Source of the DNA: Scytonema sp. UIC 10036
GTDB lineage: Bacteria; Cyanobacteriota; Cyanobacteriia; Cyanobacteriales; Nostocaceae
Direction of reading: 5' to 3'
DNA: 64,000 nucleotides
NCBI RefSeq assembly: GCF_009725235.1
Contig: NZ_WJFC01000015.1
Location: 47,278 to 111,277 of the forward strand
Part shown: piece after piece, positions 9,874-19,357 of the stretch
Position numbering within the stretch: the first letter of the stretch is position 1
Layout of the letters: the number at the start of each line of letters is the position of its first letter
Program-made: the position numbers and the translations under genes
The notes under the pieces: model-generated
Told to the model about the DNA's origin: nothing
Seen by the model: only the letters and a program-made list of their open reading frames with translations
Database searches by the model: none

Positions 9874-10770
9874 GTGGTTCGTTCTCGTCGCCCACTTTGG
9901 CGGTATCCACTGTTTCAAATTCCGTTAATGTTGCTGTGTGCGTGTTTACTCATAGCAGCACTATTTGGAATTTTAGGACTGGGTAAACCAAAAGTAGCTG
10001 TAGCGATCGCACTTGATTTGAGCAACAGCACCTATAACGGTATATTCAATGCTGCTGGAACTGTTATGGCGCAAGAAGTTGCTGCTGTTAAATCATATTT
10101 ACAGCACAATGACCAATTTCTCCAAGAACCAAACCAAATTCAAATCTTTGGCTTTGGTGGAGTCGTACAACCACTTACAAATAGTTTTCAAACTGACAGT
10201 AAGCGCGTTGAAACAGAGTTAGAGCAGGCATTAAAAATCCCAGATTTACCGATACGAATTGTTTCCAATACAACAGATATTAATTTGGCAATTCAGCAAA
10301 CAACAACTGCTTTAAATAATATTCAAGAACGCTGCCGTGAATTACTACTAGTGACTGACGGGGAAGCATCAGTTTCTCCAAGCGTTATTGCTGAAGCAAG
10401 ACAACGGCGAGTGAAAATAAATGCTGTCGTTATAGGAGCAGAAGCACCTGAAATTAGATTGGCAGCATTTAGCACTCGTGGCATTTATCTTTCTAGTGAA
10501 GCCAGTCATTTAGAATCGCTGTTTACTAATAGGTTTTTTCTCCAATTCAATAGTAACTGGAAATGGATTTTTTTCTGGTTAGGCAGTGCATGGATTGCTT
10601 TGATGTGGACATTAATTTTGCCATTAGAACGCTGGATTTTTAAGGGTTTGATGAAATTTGAAATGAGTCTTGCTGGTAAGTTGGCAATTGGCAATGCCTT
10701 ATTTTGGACAGTAGCAACACTAGGAATCATTTGGCGTTTGTCCGGCTTACCGTTCTTGTCCTATTGTTAA
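9874..10770 (+). CDS. von Willebrand factor A domain membrane protein
   Basis: I choose GTG 9874 because GAGGT lies five bases upstream; a TTG at 9862 is also in frame. The protein has an N-terminal transmembrane helix (about 13-35), a vWA domain whose metal-site loop reads ALDLSNST (DxSxS) with the later TDGE, and two C-terminal hydrophobic helices. It follows the receptor gene by 20 bases and precedes the tubulin-like gene by 15. Pairing of a vWA protein with an FtsZ/tubulin-like GTPase matches the membrane-remodelling gene context described by Makarova and Koonin (2010) for FtsZ-like families. The role here is inferred. Confidence 0.85.
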   Translation: MVRSRRPLWRYPLFQIPLMLLCACLLIAALFGILGLGKPKVAVAIALDLSNSTYNGIFNAAGTVMAQEVAAVKSYLQHNDQFLQEPNQIQIFGFGGVVQPLTNSFQTDSKRVETELEQALKIPDLPIRIVSNTTDINLAIQQTTTALNNIQERCRELLLVTDGEASVSPSVIAEARQRRVKINAVVIGAEAPEIRLAAFSTRGIYLSSEASHLESLFTNRFFLQFNSNWKWIFFWLGSAWIALMWTLILPLERWIFKGLMKFEMSLAGKLAIGNALFWTVATLGIIWRLSGLPFLSYC

Positions 10771-10785
10771 AAAAAGGAAAATTAC

Positions 10786-13700
10786 ATGGTTGCACAGTTC
10801 GCACAAATAGAAGAAAAAAGCATGGTGCCCACTATCTTGGTAGGAGTTGGTGGTACAGGAGCAGAAGTGCTATCTCGAGTCCGCCGCCTAGTAGAAGAAA
10901 CTTACGGCAGTTTAAAGAATTTTCCTATTCTTAGTTTTCTGATTGTTGATACAGATAAAGACTACAAAGTTACCAATCCTTTAGCTGCTGGTTCGCCCTT
11001 TAAAGATAACGAAAAATACTGGGCGAGTGTCAGCGGTGCTCAAGTGCGGGATATGGTAGCAAATATGAGCAATTACCCATGGATTGACTCTTGGTTTCCT
11101 AGAGAATTAGATCGCAATATTACTGCTTTGGAACAAGGTGCAGGACAAATTCGTGCTTGCGGTAGATTTGCCTTTTTTTGTAACTATCATGGTATCCAAA
11201 AGAAGTTTAGAGAAGCCTGTAGTCGCATCAAAGGCAGAGAAAATTTCATGCTAGATAAGCATGGTGTCAAGGTAAACACCAACGGTATCAACGTGTTTGT
11301 CACTGGTTCGCTTTCCGGGGGAACTGGTAGCGGTATGTTGGTGGACATCGGTTATGCTATTCGCCAGTGGTTAAGGGGTGAAGCTAGCCCGCAAATCACT
11401 GCAATTGTACCTATGCCCAATGCCTTTGCTGGAATTAATGTAGGCGATCGCATCTTAGCAAACGGCTACGCAGCGCTCATGGAATTGAGCTATTTTTCCG
11501 ACTACAGAACGGAATATGTCGCTAACTACAGTGCTGGAACAACCGACGAAATTCGCAGCACTTTACCACCTTTTGATTTTACCTACTTAGTAGGAACTAA
11601 AAATGGTGAAAGCGATTTTAAACTAGATCAAGTCCGGGAAATGATTGCCCAAAATATCTTTCTAGATTTGACAAGTGATTTTGCACCACATAAACGCTCG
11701 ATTAGAGATAATATTAAAGGCGCTTGGGCAGCTCAAGATCCAGGTGGTAGAGGTTATCCTAAAAACTTCATGAGTTTTGGCTTATCCACCATAGAAATTC
11801 CCATCTCTCAGATTCGGACTTCCCTGGCAAATCGATTGGCAACTCACTTAGTCAGTTGGTGGTTAAATGAAGCTGTGATGTTACCGCCACAAATGCGAGA
11901 TTTTGTGACTGGCATTCTTAAAGGAATGCGCTTGACAGAAGTAGAATTAATAATTGACTTGTCGGCGGCGAATGACCGTTCCCATATTGCAGTTATTTCT
12001 GAATGGGTGAATAGTATTCGTAATGAAATTAGTACAGAAAACAAATTACAATGTACCCAGCAGGGATTGAATATAGTTGGCTCCGAGCGCGGGAAAATTT
12101 TACAATTTGTAGATAATTATCTTAAGCCTAAAGTTGATGAGTATCGAGCCAATCACCTACGAGAAATGGGGACTGATGAGCGAGTTCATGGCGACTTTTT
12201 TCAAAGAATGTATGACAACCGCAATCGCATTATTTTATCTGGGAGGAAAGCGTTAGAAAATGAATTATACCGGATTTTGACAGACCGCACTCAGGGACCA
12301 AAATTCGCTGATGCCTTTATTGTGATATCGCGTCAGATTTTTGACGATACAACAGAAAAATTCCGCAATCAAGTGGAAAAAATTTGGCAGCACAATGAAA
12401 CCATCCGTCAAACACAGTATGAAAAAGCTTTGCAGGATATTACTCACTTCAAAGACCAATTTGGGATTTCTAAACAAGCTCAAATGGAGGAGTATTGCGA
12501 ATCAGCTTTGACTGGTTTGGAGGGGAGTTTAGTCGCTACAATTCAACGAAAAGCAAGAACTTTGGGGTTAGAAGTTATAGCCCGTTTGCAAGAACATTTA
12601 AGCGAATTAGAGCGGCGGTTAGCTAGTTTGAATCAAAGACTCATTCAAACCCGCGATTATTTCAAAGATAAAGCTGATGCTCAAGCCAACAGTGCTGATG
12701 CTTTGGAAATTAATGGCATTAAATTATACGATCGCCAAGAGCTAAATGACTTGTATAAAGATTTAATTGAACAGCAAGCTGGTGCTAGCGAAGGTAGCAA
12801 AACTCGTTATGAAATTGGCATGGATGGAATTTGTAGCACCATGTCGGCAGATATTTTGCAACAAGCTAGTCCTTTGTGGAAAGAAGTTCGTGCTGCTGAT
12901 GAAATAATGCTGTTATTTGATTTGCCCAACTTGCCCGATGTGTTGGAGGAAGATTTTAGAGGTATCATTGTAGAAATTACGCAGAAAGTTGTAGAAAAAG
13001 CTCCTGAGAGTAGTAAATTAAAACGCGAGTTGGCGGCGTGCGATCGACTTTTCAAAATTTTCAACGATGAAGGCGAAATTATCAACAACATTCGGATCGC
13101 ATATCAAAAGTCTAAGCCACTCATTGTGCTATCTAATGCTGTTCTTAGAAGCAATACGGCTAACTTTACTCCCGCACTTAACACCAAAGTTGCTCTCTTA
13201 GGAGGACGCAACACTAGCAACCCCGCTGCTAGAAAATTCCTACCCTATTTACAAGAATTTGTAGGGAGTGATGATTCAATTACACCGTTAGGAGAACCAG
13301 AACGTCATCGCATAGTATTTGTTCAAGAAACAGGAGGGTTTTCTCTCCGGTGTATTGAGGGAATGTCAGAATTGCGGAAATCTTATCAAGACTGGAAAGG
13401 GGAAATAATTATTGCAAAACGAGCGCAATTGCGGGGAGAAAGCCGCGATTTACCGATACCCGTACACACTGAAAAAGAAACGTCATTTTGGGATGTGTTT
13501 CCCGAAGATCCTAATGTGTTTAAGTTGATTGTACAGGCTAGGGCGCTAGATGTTTTGCGTCTAGAAGAAAATCGCGCCATCAGAGAAAAAGCAATTCGTT
13601 ACACCCGTCGTACTGCTATCGGTTTAGAAAACGTTGATATTGCTTCGAGTTGGGAAGAAGCTTCTCAAGTACTAGAAGTTTTAGCCTGTCGCGGCGATCG

Positions 13701-14085
13701 CGAAGAAATCCAGCGCCAAGTGACAGAAAAAATCAGTGCTGCTGAAACAGAAAAAGGTAAGGAGTTGTTATTTAACAAACTGACAACCTATCTGGAACAC
13801 CGCGCTATTGAATTAGAAAAACAAGGAGGTAAAGATAGCCTCAATTACAAGCGTGAAGCAGCGATCGTTCTGGACATTATTAACACTTATAAACTCAAAA
13901 CAGAGATTGAAGAAACTCCTCAACCAATAGTAGCCGCTCCCTCTGTTCCGTTAGTACCTCCACCTGTGAAAACAGTTAATACTTCGCCGCAAAATCACGT
14001 TTTCTGCATTAACTGCGGTACCAAAAATCCCACTCACTCCAAGTTTTGTTTTAACTGCGGCACACAACTTGTGCAACTTGGCTAA
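10786..14085 (+). CDS. Tubulin/FtsZ-like GTPase (Tubulin_2 type) with C-terminal zinc ribbon
   Basis: The 1,099-residue protein begins with ILVGVGGTGAEVL, a nucleotide-binding strand and loop, and near residue 175 has GSLSGGTGSGM, the tubulin/FtsZ signature G-box (GGGTGS/T-G). FtsZ itself is about 400 residues; the extra 600 residues contain coiled-coil stretches (about 560-640). The C-terminus has paired cysteines, FCINCGTKNP and FCFNCGTQL, a zinc ribbon. AAGGA eight bases before ATG 10786 supports the start. There is no transmembrane segment, so it probably acts in the cytoplasm at the membrane with its vWA neighbour. Whether it polymerises or hydrolyses GTP cannot be read from the sequence. 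Confidence 0.88.
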   Translation: MVAQFAQIEEKSMVPTILVGVGGTGAEVLSRVRRLVEETYGSLKNFPILSFLIVDTDKDYKVTNPLAAGSPFKDNEKYWASVSGAQVRDMVANMSNYPWIDSWFPRELDRNITALEQGAGQIRACGRFAFFCNYHGIQKKFREACSRIKGRENFMLDKHGVKVNTNGINVFVTGSLSGGTGSGMLVDIGYAIRQWLRGEASPQITAIVPMPNAFAGINVGDRILANGYAALMELSYFSDYRTEYVANYSAGTTDEIRSTLPPFDFTYLVGTKNGESDFKLDQVREMIAQNIFLDLTSDFAPHKRSIRDNIKGAWAAQDPGGRGYPKNFMSFGLSTIEIPISQIRTSLANRLATHLVSWWLNEAVMLPPQMRDFVTGILKGMRLTEVELIIDLSAANDRSHIAVISEWVNSIRNEISTENKLQCTQQGLNIVGSERGKILQFVDNYLKPKVDEYRANHLREMGTDERVHGDFFQRMYDNRNRIILSGRKALENELYRILTDRTQGPKFADAFIVISRQIFDDTTEKFRNQVEKIWQHNETIRQTQYEKALQDITHFKDQFGISKQAQMEEYCESALTGLEGSLVATIQRKARTLGLEVIARLQEHLSELERRLASLNQRLIQTRDYFKDKADAQANSADALEINGIKLYDRQELNDLYKDLIEQQAGASEGSKTRYEIGMDGICSTMSADILQQASPLWKEVRAADEIMLLFDLPNLPDVLEEDFRGIIVEITQKVVEKAPESSKLKRELAACDRLFKIFNDEGEIINNIRIAYQKSKPLIVLSNAVLRSNTANFTPALNTKVALLGGRNTSNPAARKFLPYLQEFVGSDDSITPLGEPERHRIVFVQETGGFSLRCIEGMSELRKSYQDWKGEIIIAKRAQLRGESRDLPIPVHTEKETSFWDVFPEDPNVFKLIVQARALDVLRLEENRAIREKAIRYTRRTAIGLENVDIASSWEEASQVLEVLACRGDREEIQRQVTEKISAAETEKGKELLFNKLTTYLEHRAIELEKQGGKDSLNYKREAAIVLDIINTYKLKTEIEETPQPIVAAPSVPLVPPPVKTVNTSPQNHVFCINCGTKNPTHSKFCFNCGTQLVQLG

Positions 14086-14119
14086 ATTTGTCACATATGA
14101 TAAAATACTCAAAAAATTC

Positions 14120-14172
14120 CCTCATTCCCTCCCTACTCCCCACTCCCTACTCCCTACTCCCTACTCCCTTCT
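14120..14172 (+). repeat. Short tandem CCCTACT/CCCCACT array
   Basis: The gap before the kinase gene holds repeats of about seven bases (ctccctactccccactccctact and so on). This is one of the low-complexity intergenic arrays common in filamentous cyanobacteria. The frame is open through it, but the peptide it would encode is repetitive and does not belong to the kinase. Confidence 0.7.
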
Positions 14173-14191
14173 TCAAAATAGGTTGCCGATT

Positions 14192-16129
14192 GTGATATTA
14201 GAAGAGATACCCCTTGGAACTTTGGTGAATGGCTGCTACCGCATTCAAAAAGTTCTTGGCAATGGCGGATTTGGACGTACTTATCAGGCAGCTAACGTAC
14301 ATCAGCATAACAAACTTTGCGTACTCAAAGAGTTTCTACCCAATGGCAGCAACCAAGGGGTTTTGGTAAAGTGCAAGGAATTATTCCAGCGTGAGGCAGA
14401 AACTTTATACAAATTGAACCATCCTCAAATTCCTAAATTCCTAGCTACGTTTGAGGAAGATGGACGCCAGTTTATTGTACAGGAATATGTGGATGGAAAA
14501 AACTACTGGACTTTGCTTCAAGAACGGCAAAGGTTTACAGAAACAGAAGTGACTCAATTTCTGTACGCGATATTACCAGTTATTGACTACATACACCAGC
14601 AGCAGATATTTCACCGCGATATTTCGCCAGATAACATCATATTGCTCAAAGACAAAGATTTACCAGTACTCATCGACTTTGGTGTCGCCAAGCAAACAAT
14701 CACTCTGATTCATTCCACTAGTGTTTATGGTTTGAGTTCCTCCGGAGGTGCTACTCTTGTTGGGAAAGTAGGGTATGCGCCACAAGAACAAATCCGAGGC
14801 GGTCAGTGTTCCCCCAGCAGTGACCTCTATGCATTGGGTGTCACTGCTATTGTTCTTTTGACAGGCAAAGACCCTAACTCTTTGTATGATAACGATAATC
14901 TAGAGTGGCAGTGGCAATCTTATGTGAATGTGAGTGAGCAATTGGCTTGGGTCATTAACAAAATGCTGGCTCACAAACCCAGAGAACGCTATCAATCAGC
15001 AAGTGCAGTCTTAGCAGATCTGCAATCTTCGTCTACTACAACTCTCTTAACAGCATCTCAGCTAGAAGGGACTCCAGCAACAACAGAAATTTCATCAAGC
15101 AATAATGTTGTCACAGAAATTTCAATAGGCGTGTTAAAGAACTCTCAACCAGTTAATCCCCCACCTATCAAACGTTTACCAATATATTCTCTGGTTGGAA
15201 TCGCAATCTTGCTCCTAGGAGGTGTAGGTGTTGCAGTTCAGTCACCCCAAATCGCAGGTGTTTGTGGAGTGCTAAATAACTGTGCCAAAGATAAGGAATA
15301 TGAGACTGTTTATAATACAGCAGTTCAACAAGCAGCAACGGCGCAAAATTTTTCCGTAATTGCTAAAAGTGTTTCGGAGTTAGAGGATAGCCGCGTTCGT
15401 CTGCAAAACGCAATAAATCAACTCCAGACAATTCCACAAAATGCGAAAATTTACCCGAAAATACAGCAAGCCTTGACAAACAATAAATTACAACTAGCTG
15501 GAATTGACAAACGCTTGCAGGAGGAAACCAAAGCGCAGCAATTGTTGGATGAGGGAGAGAAAATTGCTACTGATGCAACAACGAAAACGAAAGAAGCTGG
15601 TTATAGTGTGGCTTTATTAGAGGAAGCTAAAGCTTTATGGGAGAACGCGCAAAAGAAAATGGATGCGGTACCAGGAAATTCTGTTGTTGCACAAAAAGCA
15701 GCGACGCGATCGCAAGAATATAAAGGAAAAGCAAACAATATTAGCGCTCGCATTGATGAAATAGCTGCGGCTCAACAACGGGAAGCACAACGTCAAGCAA
15801 AACAACGCCGCCAGGAGCAAGTCTTACAAGTCACTGAAAATTATCCCACCAGTAACAATTCTCAACCGAGTTACGTACCAAAGCGGCGGCGCATACAGCA
15901 GCCAGTGTCTCAAGTGACTGAAAATACTAGCAATAATTCTCAACAAATATATAAACTAAGGCGGCGCATTAGACCCCAGCCAGCTTCACAGGTGACTGAC
16001 AGAGCCACGAGGAACAATTCTCAAAGAACGTATAAACCAGAGCGGCGACGCGGTAGTGATTCCTCTGCGCCACTCTGGGGAAAACCTAATTCTGGAAGCG
16101 ACGGTGGTTCGTCAGACCCTTTGTTTTAA
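14192..16129 (+). CDS. Transmembrane Ser/Thr protein kinase
   Basis: This is a Hanks-type kinase of 645 residues from GTG 14192, with AGG nine bases upstream. The frame is open back to 14069, but that stretch is only the tandem array. Kinase motifs are complete: the glycine loop LGNGGFGRT, the lysine in CVLKEF, the catalytic HRDISPDN, DFG in LIDFGVAK, and the APQEQ segment after the activation loop. After about 260 kinase residues comes a linker, a transmembrane helix near 325-347, and an external part with helical coiled coil followed by repeated basic patches (RRRIQQP, RRRIRPQP, ERRRGSD). It is the last plus-strand gene of the cluster. It is predicted to phosphorylate cluster partners, which is inference. 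Confidence 0.9.
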   Translation: MILEEIPLGTLVNGCYRIQKVLGNGGFGRTYQAANVHQHNKLCVLKEFLPNGSNQGVLVKCKELFQREAETLYKLNHPQIPKFLATFEEDGRQFIVQEYVDGKNYWTLLQERQRFTETEVTQFLYAILPVIDYIHQQQIFHRDISPDNIILLKDKDLPVLIDFGVAKQTITLIHSTSVYGLSSSGGATLVGKVGYAPQEQIRGGQCSPSSDLYALGVTAIVLLTGKDPNSLYDNDNLEWQWQSYVNVSEQLAWVINKMLAHKPRERYQSASAVLADLQSSSTTTLLTASQLEGTPATTEISSSNNVVTEISIGVLKNSQPVNPPPIKRLPIYSLVGIAILLLGGVGVAVQSPQIAGVCGVLNNCAKDKEYETVYNTAVQQAATAQNFSVIAKSVSELEDSRVRLQNAINQLQTIPQNAKIYPKIQQALTNNKLQLAGIDKRLQEETKAQQLLDEGEKIATDATTKTKEAGYSVALLEEAKALWENAQKKMDAVPGNSVVAQKAATRSQEYKGKANNISARIDEIAAAQQREAQRQAKQRRQEQVLQVTENYPTSNNSQPSYVPKRRRIQQPVSQVTENTSNNSQQIYKLRRRIRPQPASQVTDRATRNNSQRTYKPERRRGSDSSAPLWGKPNSGSDGGSSDPLF

Positions 16130-16146
16130 AATATGCAACAAAAATT

Positions 16147-17403
16147 TTAAAATGGGATACGGAAGGCGCGACCGCCTGTTGTGGCTTCCCGAATAACGAG
16201 AATAAGATTTTGTGGACCGGGGTCTTTCCAACGCTGTCCTATGACTAATAATTGTCCTTTCAGTGTACCTTGAGGTGAAATGACACCTTTTTCTGCTGAT
16301 TTCAACACCAGGCGTGCTTTTACAGGCTTTCCGTTGCTATCTTCCACTTTGACAGAGACTGGTACGAACCCAAAACTGCGATCGCTATTGTTTTGAATCA
16401 TCAAATTTGCTGTATAGGAACCGCTGTTTTGGACAGTAGCTCCGTCAATCTGAATCACCACATTATTTAAAGTCTGTGTAGCAGCTAAAGCGACATTACC
16501 AACTGTGCGTCGATTATTGGTAGTGGGTTTTTGAACTGGCGCTCCAGAATCTCGTTGACTGCTTGAAGTTCCTGAGGCTGGTTGACTGGGTGCTGATGCA
16601 ATTGGCTGTTGAGGTTGCTCAGCCACAGGTTGAGTTTGCCTCAAATTGGTGCAACTAGGATTAAAGCTATAAGCGTCTTTCCACCGTTTGACTGTCTTTT
16701 CTCCAATCGGAAATATGAAACTCTCACCATTGGCAAAGGTTATTCGAGCACGAATTTCCTTCCCAGATGCATTACTGAGAATATTAGCAATATTAGAATC
16801 AATGCGGAATAAATTGCGTGCCATGTACCAAGTACTGGAGCGTTCAATCTTGTTTTCCGTGTAAGTATAATTTTGGCTAAAAGATCTTTCCTTAGTTGTT
16901 GGTTGGGGAACCAATTCTATAATCTGATTGTTCACTCCAAGTTCTAAAACTTTAGGCACTAGGGCTGGAGCGATCGCCTCTGAAGTCGTGTTACCACTGG
17001 GTGCAATTTGAAAAATCAGTTCTGAAAAGCACCCATCTATCTTGCTTCCCCATAAAGAGACAACGACCCATCTTCCTGGTAGTGGACTGGCAAAAGGTCG
17101 TTTGATGAAATTTAAGGGAATATCGAGAACATTGTTAACTTCGCCGACAGACACCTTCTCATCCCCGTGACGATCTAGCACCACTTTTCCTACAACTGTA
17201 CCGACAAGACCATCTTTGATTTCAACAACTTTGCTGTAAGACCACCCCTTAACGCCGCCCCACTTAAACCCGCTCACAGTATTCAGTAGATCTTCTTCTA
17301 TTGAAGCCTCAGCTTGTTGAGCGATCGCACTGCTTGTCGCTGTATTAAGCAGTGCTGGAAGTAACGCTATAGCCCAAAGACTTGATTGTAAAAATTTTAA
17401 CAT
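16147..17403 (-). CDS. Secreted protein of unknown function
   Basis: The 418-residue product has a signal peptide ending near residue 30 (ALLNTATSSAIA-QQ). The middle is a Gln/Pro/Ser-rich linker (about 265-300). The C-terminal 110 residues are beta-rich and look like an immunoglobulin-type fold, but I recognise no family. The ORF ends 17 bases from the end of the convergent kinase gene. It is probably the last gene of the minus-strand unit that begins with COP23, and is presumably a periplasmic or surface partner of the two proteases. Confidence 0.65.
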   Translation of the reverse strand: MLKFLQSSLWAIALLPALLNTATSSAIAQQAEASIEEDLLNTVSGFKWGGVKGWSYSKVVEIKDGLVGTVVGKVVLDRHGDEKVSVGEVNNVLDIPLNFIKRPFASPLPGRWVVVSLWGSKIDGCFSELIFQIAPSGNTTSEAIAPALVPKVLELGVNNQIIELVPQPTTKERSFSQNYTYTENKIERSSTWYMARNLFRIDSNIANILSNASGKEIRARITFANGESFIFPIGEKTVKRWKDAYSFNPSCTNLRQTQPVAEQPQQPIASAPSQPASGTSSSQRDSGAPVQKPTTNNRRTVGNVALAATQTLNNVVIQIDGATVQNSGSYTANLMIQNNSDRSFGFVPVSVKVEDSNGKPVKARLVLKSAEKGVISPQGTLKGQLLVIGQRWKDPGPQNLILVIREATTGGRAFRIPF

Positions 17404-17438
17404 AAAATATGAAATTTTGATATATACTTATTAGTGAT

Positions 17439-18302
17439 TTAGCAACTTCTACCAGCACAAATTGGTGCATCGTTGGAAGTCGAAGGGCGAATCACTGGGG
17501 GAGCAGATGGAATTGTCCCAGGGGAAGCCGGATAACTCGGTGTTGGCGTTTGTACTGTTGGAGGAGCGCTTTCAGCTTTCAACCCCAAGTCAACTCCTGC
17601 TTGAGGTGCCAGTTTGAAGAAACTGTTAATGGGAATCCCCAGATTAAAGCCAATTTTAGGACCACCAGAAGGTCCCGATTGATTCACATTCGTCACATCA
17701 GCCTCAGCTTCCGCTCGTCCGTGAATTCCAACGACCAGTCCATTTTCATCCAGAACGGGACCGCCACTCATACCAGCACGAGTGATATTGGTGTAGATTA
17801 AAGCATAACCATCCCTTAAAGGGGGTTCCGGACGACCGGAAATTCGTCCGTCGGTGATTTGATAAATACGGTTTTTGATTTCTTGTCCGGGATTAGGCCA
17901 TCCAGCAATATAGACTGCACTCCCCTCAGTTGCGCGGTCGGAATTTGCAAGGCGAGCAGTATTATAGCTGGAGTTGCTATTGAATTCTAAAACCGCCAAG
18001 TCCACATTAGGTAGTTTCTTGATAGTTTTATAATTGAGTTGGTATCGCTTACCATCCGCAGTGACAACTTCATATTCATCAGGTATTTCTACCACGTGCT
18101 TAGCCGTTAAGACATAGTACGTATTACCTTTGTTAGCAATAATCACTCCGGAACCCGGATTTGAACCGTCAATCAAAACAGTTATTTCTTTGGCTATCTT
18201 GTTGATTTCAGGTGGACTGAGAGCCGTTGAAACTTGTAGCTGCACCATCATGACTGCCACAGTACCAATTAACGTTGCAGGCAGTTTATAGTTAAATGTC
18301 AT
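17439..18302 (-). CDS. Trypsin-like serine protease, exported
   Basis: The protein has a signal-like N-terminus (about residues 8-28) and the S1 catalytic triad in order: histidine in TAKHVVE, aspartate in NVDLAVLEF and serine in GMSGGPVL. The C-terminal 50 residues are Pro/Ser/Thr rich and end with a CAGRSC pair of cysteines. At 287 residues it lacks a PDZ domain, so it is not a DegP/HtrA type. It lies 34 bases after a second protease gene on the same strand and is a paralogue of it. The substrate may be part of the neighbouring signalling cluster; this is inference. Confidence 0.85.
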   Translation of the reverse strand: MTFNYKLPATLIGTVAVMMVQLQVSTALSPPEINKIAKEITVLIDGSNPGSGVIIANKGNTYYVLTAKHVVEIPDEYEVVTADGKRYQLNYKTIKKLPNVDLAVLEFNSNSSYNTARLANSDRATEGSAVYIAGWPNPGQEIKNRIYQITDGRISGRPEPPLRDGYALIYTNITRAGMSGGPVLDENGLVVGIHGRAEAEADVTNVNQSGPSGGPKIGFNLGIPINSFFKLAPQAGVDLGLKAESAPPTVQTPTPSYPASPGTIPSAPPVIRPSTSNDAPICAGRSC

Positions 18303-18336
18303 GATGCAAATCTCCCATCAACAAAGAGCGGATTTC

Positions 18337-19332
18337 TCATTTAACACAACTTTTTGCCGCAGTTGCTTGTTGCTGCATCTGCAAAGTCGGATAGAGAACG
18401 TAGTGAGGCAAAGTTGCCGAGGTTTGGGTACTACTATTAGTACCTGTACTGGACAATCGAGTCAAGAGAGAGCGAGAGGATACGTTTTGTGAAGTATGAT
18501 TATAAACGTTTGTATCCTTAACCAAGCGCTTAAAAGTCTCGATTGGAATCGCAAAAGCCGAACGCTCCATCAATTGTCGCATCGGTTGACAAGGTTTAGA
18601 GCCATCCTTGTAAGTATAAGGATCGCCCCATAGAGGATAGGCATGCATTCCGTTAACTGCTATGACTTCACCTTTACTATTTAGCACCGGTCCACCGCTC
18701 ATGCCTTTTTGAATGTTGTTGGTGTAACCCAACTGATAGCCATCTTGTAAAGCTTTATCAGTTGTAATGGTCACCTGTCCTACCGTGAAGATAAATTCCT
18801 CTAATTGTTGAGGAAATCCAGCAGTAAAGACTTGCTCTCCAATCTGTACGCTTGATGTGCTTCCCAAAGCTGCTACTGTATACACAGCACTGTCACTGCT
18901 AAATTGCAACAAGGCTAAATCGTTACCATCAAACTTGGTTGCTGGATAAACCGATGCCAAGTGAACCCGTCCATCAGGTGTTACAACCCGGTATTTGTCT
19001 CCACGCTCTAAAACGTGTTCGTTTGTCAGTACTGTATATTTCTGTCCTTGGTGATGAATTAAAATCCCTGAACCGGAGCCTTGATTAGCTAGTACTTTGA
19101 CAGTAATTGCTCGCGCTATTACTTGCAATTTTTGAGCCTTTGGAACGGTGTTTGGCGAAGGTTGGACTTGAGGTAAGGGTGGAGAAACGCTGTCGTGACT
19201 GGGAGTTATTGCCTTGGGATTATCTACGCGCATAAAGGTAGTTTTAGAAGAACCCAATGTTTGCACTTGTATAACAAGTCCGACAACCGCACCTGTTATA
19301 CAGGCAAAACAAGCCGTCAAGCGCCAATTCAT
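18337..19332 (-). CDS. Trypsin-like serine protease, membrane-anchored or exported
   Basis: A hydrophobic segment at residues 7-25 could be a signal anchor. The S1 triad is visible as TNEHVLE, GNDLALLQF and GMSGGPVLN. It resembles the adjacent protease at 17439-18302 in order and spacing of motifs but diverges in the C-terminal tail, so the pair arose by an old duplication. It lies 25 bases after the COP23 gene in the same minus-strand unit. Confidence 0.85.
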   Translation of the reverse strand: MNWRLTACFACITGAVVGLVIQVQTLGSSKTTFMRVDNPKAITPSHDSVSPPLPQVQPSPNTVPKAQKLQVIARAITVKVLANQGSGSGILIHHQGQKYTVLTNEHVLERGDKYRVVTPDGRVHLASVYPATKFDGNDLALLQFSSDSAVYTVAALGSTSSVQIGEQVFTAGFPQQLEEFIFTVGQVTITTDKALQDGYQLGYTNNIQKGMSGGPVLNSKGEVIAVNGMHAYPLWGDPYTYKDGSKPCQPMRQLMERSAFAIPIETFKRLVKDTNVYNHTSQNVSSRSLLTRLSSTGTNSSTQTSATLPHYVLYPTLQMQQQATAAKSCVK

Positions 19333-19357
19333 ATCACAAAAATCTGTAACTTATCCT

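Noticed and set aside
14069..14191. N-terminal extension of the kinase frame
   Set aside because: It overlaps the previous gene and encodes a Pro/Ser/Leu repeat derived from the CCCTACT array; kinase homology begins right after GTG 14192.
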